Source: Actinomycetota bacterium (GTDB lineage: Bacteria; Actinomycetota; Actinomycetes; Streptosporangiales; Streptosporangiaceae). From it: a stretch of 9,710 bases of DNA. The stretch's first letter is position 1. Each line of letters opens with the position of its first letter. The DNA is taken from the NCBI GenBank assembly GCA_003140115.1, contig PLIQ01000567.1, positions 12,567-22,276 on the forward strand, in the 5' to 3' direction. Under the pieces are notes generated by a model that was not told where the DNA came from, ran no database searches, and saw only the letters and a list, made by a program, of their open reading frames with translations. Of the stretch, positions 5,421 to 9,710 are shown piece after piece. The position numbers and the translations under genes are program-made.

Positions 5421-8400
5421 TCAGGAGGTGACCACCGCGGTGAAGACCACGGTGGACAGCGCGCCCGTGTTGTGCGAGGTGACGGCGAGGCCCTCCAGGT
5501 CCGCGCCGGCGAGGCTCGGCAGCGTTGCCGTCGAGCCCGCTATCGGCGTCCAGTTGATCCCGTCGGTTGAGGTCGCGGCGGTGAATGTCGTTCCGCTCCG
5601 GGTGATCTGCAGGTAGATGGGCAGTTGTGGTGCCCCCGTGATCGCCTCCTGCACGGAATTGTCTCCCTCGGCGTCCCGCGACTGGACGACGACCCCGTTG
5701 CCGGGTGTCACGTACACGGCGTAGTACGCGTCACCCGGGTCAGTCGAGGCCCGGATCATCACCCCGGCCTTCGCCCACGGGTCGGACGCGGTCTGCGAGG
5801 TCACCTCGGCACTGACCGTGCCGTCCCCCTCCATCGTCTGCCACACGTAGTGGAACGAGTCGGAAAGTCCCCAGATGTCGCTGCCGCCACCGGTCACCGT
5901 CCACGTGCTCCCGGACAGACTCTGCCCGCCGGGCCCCGGGGTCACCTGGCCGATGTCGGCGCAGTTCCACCCGGTCGGGCACAGCCCCGGGGGCTCGAAC
6001 TCGCCAGGCGTTAGGGTGACGGTGTCCAGCGTGACCGTCGAGCCGGCGTTCACGTTATGCGACGTTATCGCGAAGCCGGCCAGCAGTGACCCGGGCATGC
6101 TGAGTACCTGCGTCGAGCCGGGGATCGCGGTCCACGTGTTCCCGTCCGGCGATGTGTAGGCCGTGTAGTAGGTCTGCGGGTCGTTCCCGGTCGAGGTATA
6201 CCGGCCGACCATGAGATAGGCGGGCACCGCTCCCGCGACCTGCACCTGGGAGCTCTCGCCGCCCTGGGTGGAGCGCCACTGGACCGCGATCCCGTTGCCC
6301 GGGGTGACGAACACCGCGTAGTACGGCGATCCGGGGTCGGTGCTCTGCCGGATCATCGGCCCCGCCTTCGCCCACGGGTCGGTCGCCGTCTGCGCGGTTA
6401 TGTGCACGCTCATGGTGCCGTCGGCCGACAGCGTCTGAGCGACGAAGTGGAACGAGTCAGCCGTTCCCCAGATGTCGCCGCCGCCGCCGACCTCGTTCCA
6501 GGTGCCGGAGCTGGTGAGCTGGTCCTGCCCGGCGGGCGTCGGGTCGCCGATGTCGGTGCAGGTCCAGGCGTCCGGGCAGATGGCTGGCGGCGGCTGGGAG
6601 CCGGGCAGCGAAGCCAGGTTGTCCACGACCGCCGTGGAGGTCTGGCTCGAGTTATAGGAGTCCGTCGCAATGCCGGCGACCAGCGGCCCGGGCAGGTTGA
6701 GCGCCACGGTCGAACCAGGGACGACCGTCCAGTTCACCCCGTCGGAGGAAAAGTAGGCCGTGTAGTAGACGATCCCGCGCGCGACGTCGGTGTACCGGGA
6801 GGCGAGCACGTAGACAGGCGTGGCGGAGACGGCGGAGTCGGTAACCTGAGCTGTCGTCCCGGCCTCCGCTGACCGCCACTGCACCGCGAGCCCCTCGGAC
6901 GGGGTGACGAAGACCCCGTAGTAGGGGGCCTGCGGGTCGTTCGCGCCGGACCGGATCATGACGCCCGTCTTCATCCACGGGCCGCCCGCGTGGGTCTGGG
7001 ACACGACGCGGGCGCTGACCGTCCCGTCGCCGTTGGCGGAGTTAATCGCATTCTGCGGGAAGCTCTGAGACATGAACCGGAAGCTGTCGTACACCCCCCA
7101 CATGTCCGATCCGCTGGCCTGGATCGTCCACGTGCCGGACACGCCACCGCTCTGGTTCTGGTCCAGGTACAACTGGTTGCCTGGTAGCAGATCGGTTCCG
7201 ACGTCCTGACAGGTGAAGCCCACCGGGCAGATCCCAGGCGGCTGGGTGCTCGCCGCGGCCAGTGTGACCGCGTTGTACACGACCGGGGGCGTGACCCGGG
7301 GCGCGTCGGCCGTCGCGGCCAGGCCCGCCAGGAACTGGGTCCCCATGTCGATCGCCTGGGTAGAACCGAGCACCGGTGTCCAGGTCACCCCGTCAGCGGA
7401 CGTGAGGGCGGAGAACAAGGTCCTGTTCATGGTCGTGTCCTGCCAGCTGACGATCTCCACGTAGGCCGGCGACGTGACCGATGCAAGCGCCAGCGTGCCT
7501 GTCCGGTTGGGCACCCCGTCATAGGTGCGCCACTGGACGGTCGCCGACCCGCCCGGGTTGAGCAGGACGGCGTAGTACGGGGACGTGGGGCTGGTATTCG
7601 CCCGCATCATGATCCCCTCCTGCGCGGTCGGCGGCGCCCCAGCCTGCGTGACGACCTGGGCGCTCAGCGTCTCATCCCCTGACACCGGCTGGTAGGCGTA
7701 GTGGAACGAGTCCGACGAGCCGAGGGTTATGCCGGTCCCGGTGCCGTCCAGCGTGTAGCTGCCGGCCGTGGCGCCGGCGATGGTGTCACCGGGCGGGTTC
7801 GGGTTGCCGATGTCGGCGCAGGTCCAGGACGCCGGGCACGGGTTGGCTGGCGACTGCGGCGTCATCGTCGTGGACAGCGGCTGGCCGATGTTCAGGTTGG
7901 CGAACGACGCGGTCCCGGTGTTGCCGGCCGCCCCGGAGTCCACCGCGAGCCCGTCAAGGGTGGTCGCGGGCATGTCGAGGTCGGCGGTGGTGCCGGGGAT
8001 GAGCTGGTAGTTGACCCCGTCGGTCGAGATGCCAGTGCTGAACAGGTTCCCCCGGCGCTGGATCATCAGGTAGATCGGCTTGGTCGCCGGGTACTCCTTG
8101 GTGAGCTCGATGGCGTTGCCGCCAAACGCTGCCCGGTACCAGATGACCAGGTCGGCCAGCGGGTTGCCCTCGGTGCTGTCATTCGGGTAGGCGAGGACCG
8201 CATAGAACGGCGACGTGGGGTCGGTGCTCTGCCTGGCCATGAGGCCCGCCTGCGGCTGCGTGTTCTGCGTCGACTGCGACAGCACCTGCACACTGGACTG
8301 GGAGTCGCCGGTGACCGGCTCGGAGATGAACCGGAACTGGTCGGACGTCCCGTGGATTTCGGCTCCCGAGGCCGTCACGGTCAGCACGCCGCCCGAGGTG

Positions 8401-9710
8401 CTTTCTGACCCCGCGACACCGGGGCTGCGGATGTCCTGGCACGTGAACCCGGACGGGCAGTTCGGGTCAGCCGGCGGTGTGGTGGTCGAGCCGGGCAGCC
8501 CGAAGGCGTACAGGTCGTCGTTGTAGTCGCCCACGTAGAACTGACTGCGGGCCACCGACACCCCGCCGTACGCCGGGCCGGGCATCAGGTAGGAGTACAG
8601 CAGCTGGCCGTTGGCGGCGTTCAGTACCTCGAACGTCGATCCCTGGACCAGACCGATCATCCCGTTGACATACGCGGGCGAGCCGATAATGGGCCCTTCG
8701 GTCTGGCGTTCCCACAGCACCGCCCCGGTTCCGGGGCTGAACGCGCTGATCGACCCGCCGGAGCCGTGCGACCCCGGCCCCGCGCCCTGGGCGTCAGTGC
8801 CGCCCGTAATGTTGCTCCCGCCAGCGTAGTACAGGGTGCCGTTCGCGAAGATACCCGAGGCGATCGTCCCGTCGCCACAGGTCGGGCAGTCCCCGCCGAT
8901 GGCGATCTGCTTCTGCCAGATGGGGCCGGCCGCCAGGTTGTTTCGGTTAAAGGTGTACAGGATGCCGTTCTTGTTGGCCACCGAGAGCAGCTGATCTCCG
9001 GCAGCATCGGTGGTCAGGGTCGGGGTCGTGCCCCAGTCCGAGTCGATGGAGGCGGCCGGGAACGGCAGCTGCCAGGAGTTCTCGTACTGCAGCGTGGTTG
9101 CGTTGAGCGCGACGATGGCCTGCGACTGAGTCTGGGTGTGGTCGTTGAGCGTGCCGGTGGACGCGAAGATCGTGTTGGTTGTCGCGTCATAAGTCGGCGT
9201 CGTCCATACGCCGCCGCCGACCTCGCCATCGGGCACGAAGCTGTAGGTGTTGACGATCTGCCCCTGCATCGGACCGGAGATGGCGACCTGCAGGAGCTGG
9301 CCCTGGACGAGCGGGTTGTCGCAGTTGCTGGCGACCCCGATGTAGGCGTAGTTGCCCAGGATGAGGGGGCTTGACCAGTTGTAGTGCGCGCCCGCCTGGC
9401 TGTTGTCCCCGGTGTACACCTTCCACAAGATGTCCCCGGTGGTGGGGTCCAGAGCGTACCAGTAGGCGCCGCCGCCGCCTACGTAGAGCACCCCGTTCAC
9501 CACCGCCGCGGACGACGTGATGCCGATGTTGACCGGATCGCAGCCGGGATCCGTGGTGGTGCCGAGGAATTGTTTCCAGATCACGGCGCCGGTCTGGGTA
9601 TTGATCGCGTACTCATAGCCGTCCCAGGAGCCCACATAGGCGGTGGTCCCGACGATGCTGGCGGATGAGGCGATCGGCCCGCCGGTCGCGGTGGCGAACT
9701 TCAGCTTCAG
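5421..9710 (-). CDS. Large PQQ-type beta-propeller protein with five C-terminal ConA-like modules (5' end beyond window)
   Basis: The frame is open to the right edge of the window, so the N-terminus (probably with a signal peptide) is missing. At least 1,429 residues are encoded here. The GTG at 9635 is not the start, because propeller sequence continues upstream (AYVGSWDGYEYAINTQTGAV spans it). Residues below are numbered from that GTG. Residues 1-380 form a PQQ-like propeller with repeated blade endings such as LYVGGGGAYWYALDPTTG (50-67) and ISAFSPGTGAVLW (296-308), plus NKNGILYTFNR (221-231) as in polyvinyl-alcohol-dehydrogenase-like quinoproteins. A Pro/Thr linker (381-391) leads to five modules of about 200 residues. 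No CxxCH haem site, transmembrane segment or sortase-type signal is seen in the visible part; the C-terminus ends in the last module. The role may be extracellular glycan or surface binding; dehydrogenase activity is possible but unproven. It converges on the glycosyltransferase operon. Confidence 0.85.
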   Translation of the reverse strand: MKLKFATATGGPIASSASIVGTTAYVGSWDGYEYAINTQTGAVIWKQFLGTTTDPGCDPVNIGITSSAAVVNGVLYVGGGGAYWYALDPTTGDILWKVYTGDNSQAGAHYNWSSPLILGNYAYIGVASNCDNPLVQGQLLQVAISGPMQGQIVNTYSFVPDGEVGGGVWTTPTYDATTNTIFASTGTLNDHTQTQSQAIVALNATTLQYENSWQLPFPAASIDSDWGTTPTLTTDAAGDQLLSVANKNGILYTFNRNNLAAGPIWQKQIAIGGDCPTCGDGTIASGIFANGTLYYAGGSNITGGTDAQGAGPGSHGSGGSISAFSPGTGAVLWERQTEGPIIGSPAYVNGMIGLVQGSTFEVLNAANGQLLYSYLMPGPAYGGVSVARSQFYVGDYNDDLYAFGLPGSTTTPPADPNCPSGFTCQDIRSPGVAGSESTSGGVLTVTASGAEIHGTSDQFRFISEPVTGDSQSSVQVLSQSTQNTQPQAGLMARQSTDPTSPFYAVLAYPNDSTEGNPLADLVIWYRAAFGGNAIELTKEYPATKPIYLMIQRRGNLFSTGISTDGVNYQLIPGTTADLDMPATTLDGLAVDSGAAGNTGTASFANLNIGQPLSTTMTPQSPANPCPASWTCADIGNPNPPGDTIAGATAGSYTLDGTGTGITLGSSDSFHYAYQPVSGDETLSAQVVTQAGAPPTAQEGIMMRANTSPTSPYYAVLLNPGGSATVQWRTYDGVPNRTGTLALASVTSPAYVEIVSWQDTTMNRTLFSALTSADGVTWTPVLGSTQAIDMGTQFLAGLAATADAPRVTPPVVYNAVTLAAASTQPPGICPVGFTCQDVGTDLLPGNQLYLDQNQSGGVSGTWTIQASGSDMWGVYDSFRFMSQSFPQNAINSANGDGTVSARVVSQTHAGGPWMKTGVMIRSGANDPQAPYYGVFVTPSEGLAVQWRSAEAGTTAQVTDSAVSATPVYVLASRYTDVARGIVYYTAYFSSDGVNWTVVPGSTVALNLPGPLVAGIATDSYNSSQTSTAVVDNLASLPGSQPPPAICPDAWTCTDIGDPTPAGQDQLTSSGTWNEVGGGGDIWGTADSFHFVAQTLSADGTMSVHITAQTATDPWAKAGPMIRQSTDPGSPYYAVFVTPGNGIAVQWRSTQGGESSQVQVAGAVPAYLMVGRYTSTGNDPQTYYTAYTSPDGNTWTAIPGSTQVLSMPGSLLAGFAITSHNVNAGSTVTLDTVTLTPGEFEPPGLCPTGWNCADIGQVTPGPGGQSLSGSTWTVTGGGSDIWGLSDSFHYVWQTMEGDGTVSAEVTSQTASDPWAKAGVMIRASTDPGDAYYAVYVTPGNGVVVQSRDAEGDNSVQEAITGAPQLPIYLQITRSGTTFTAATSTDGINWTPIAGSTATLPSLAGADLEGLAVTSHNTGALSTVVFTAVVTS
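5424..8459 (-). repeat. Five tandem ConA-like modules within the large protein
   Basis: Modules lie at approximately 8459-7878, 7838-7251, 7229-6600, 6578-6000 and 5981-5424 (reading direction). Each starts with CP-x3-(T/N)-C-x-D-(I/V), giving start-to-start periods of 207, 203, 217 and 199 residues. The shared core is G-x-DIWG-x-x-DSFH(Y/F)V-x-Q, then GDGT(V/M)S, DPWAKAG-x-MIR-x-STDPG, YYAVFVTPG-x-G-x-x-VQWR, and later S-x-DG-x-x-WT-x-(I/V)-x-GST and (L/M)-x-GLA-x-TS. This matches the beta-xylosidase C-terminal/DUF1349 type of concanavalin-A-like beta-sandwich. Modules 4 and 5 are closest to each other by eye, while modules 1 and 2 are the most divergent, so the array probably grew by successive duplication. 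Family members are often carbohydrate-associated; the ligand here is unknown. Confidence 0.8.
8496..9710 (-). other. PQQ-type beta-propeller domain (N-terminal part of the large protein)
   Basis: Blade repeats of the form (L/A)YVG-x-G-(Y/W)-x-YA-(L/I)-(D/N)-x-TG-x-(I/V)-(L/I)-W recur through this part, which marks PQQ_2/BamB-like propellers. Aromatic and GD/GG motifs are regularly placed. A CPTC pair (8877-8888) followed by GDGTIASGIFANGTLYYAGG sits where quinoprotein dehydrogenases have a central blade insertion. The first blades lie outside the window, so the blade count cannot be given. Confidence 0.75.

Noticed and set aside
7701..8408. 235-codon + strand frame opposite the ConA-like modules
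   Set aside because: It is antisense to well-conserved modules and rich in Arg/Gly/Val without any recognisable pattern. It is a shadow frame.
9633..9635. GTG at 9635 as the start of the large - strand gene
   Set aside because: The frame continues upstream without a stop to the window edge and the upstream residues complete a propeller blade, so the true start is outside the window.

Overview
The window is high-GC DNA with very strong G/C preference at third codon positions, TTG starts with strong Shine-Dalgarno (SD) sequences and tightly coupled genes. This suggests an actinobacterium, perhaps a filamentous soil lineage. That placement is an inference from composition and gene style only. 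Nothing taxonomically decisive, such as an rRNA or marker gene, is present.

Layout. Positions 1-466 are visibly richer in A/T and hold no gene I can support; they contain two short palindromic sites and are the likely promoter/leader of what follows. Positions 467-4961 (+ strand) form one compact operon. It encodes a 67-residue single-pass membrane protein (TTG start, 482), a DPM1-type family-2 glycosyltransferase (682-1518), a polytopic GT-C-type glycosyltransferase (TTG start, 1570-3324) and a polytopic BcsA-like, processive-type family-2 glycosyltransferase (3324-4961). The first junction is an ATGA overlap and the last a TGATG overlap. The middle gap may be bridged by a 13-codon hydrophobic mini-ORF. 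The three non-coupled or strongly initiated genes each have a purine-rich SD exactly 6 nt before the start.

Positions 4962-5420 lie between the operon and a convergent gene. They hold the wreck of a plus-strand gene: protein-like, GC3-rich stretches that change frame at least three times and carry an in-frame TGA. The best-preserved part is clearly a decayed copy of the same beta-sandwich module found five times in the neighbouring gene on the other strand.

Positions 5421-9710 (- strand) are one very large open reading frame whose 5' end lies outside the window. It encodes a PQQ-type beta-propeller followed by five tandem concanavalin-A-like (beta-xylosidase C-terminal/DUF1349-like) modules, each opened by a C-x5-C pair. 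It is probably an extracellular or surface protein.

Working model (inference). The DPM1-type enzyme loads a sugar on a polyprenyl phosphate, the GT-C enzyme transfers it to an acceptor outside the membrane, and the BcsA-like enzyme makes or extends a glycan. The operon would therefore build a surface polysaccharide or glycoconjugate. The neighbouring multi-module propeller protein may bind extracellular glycan, but convergent orientation gives no evidence of co-regulation.
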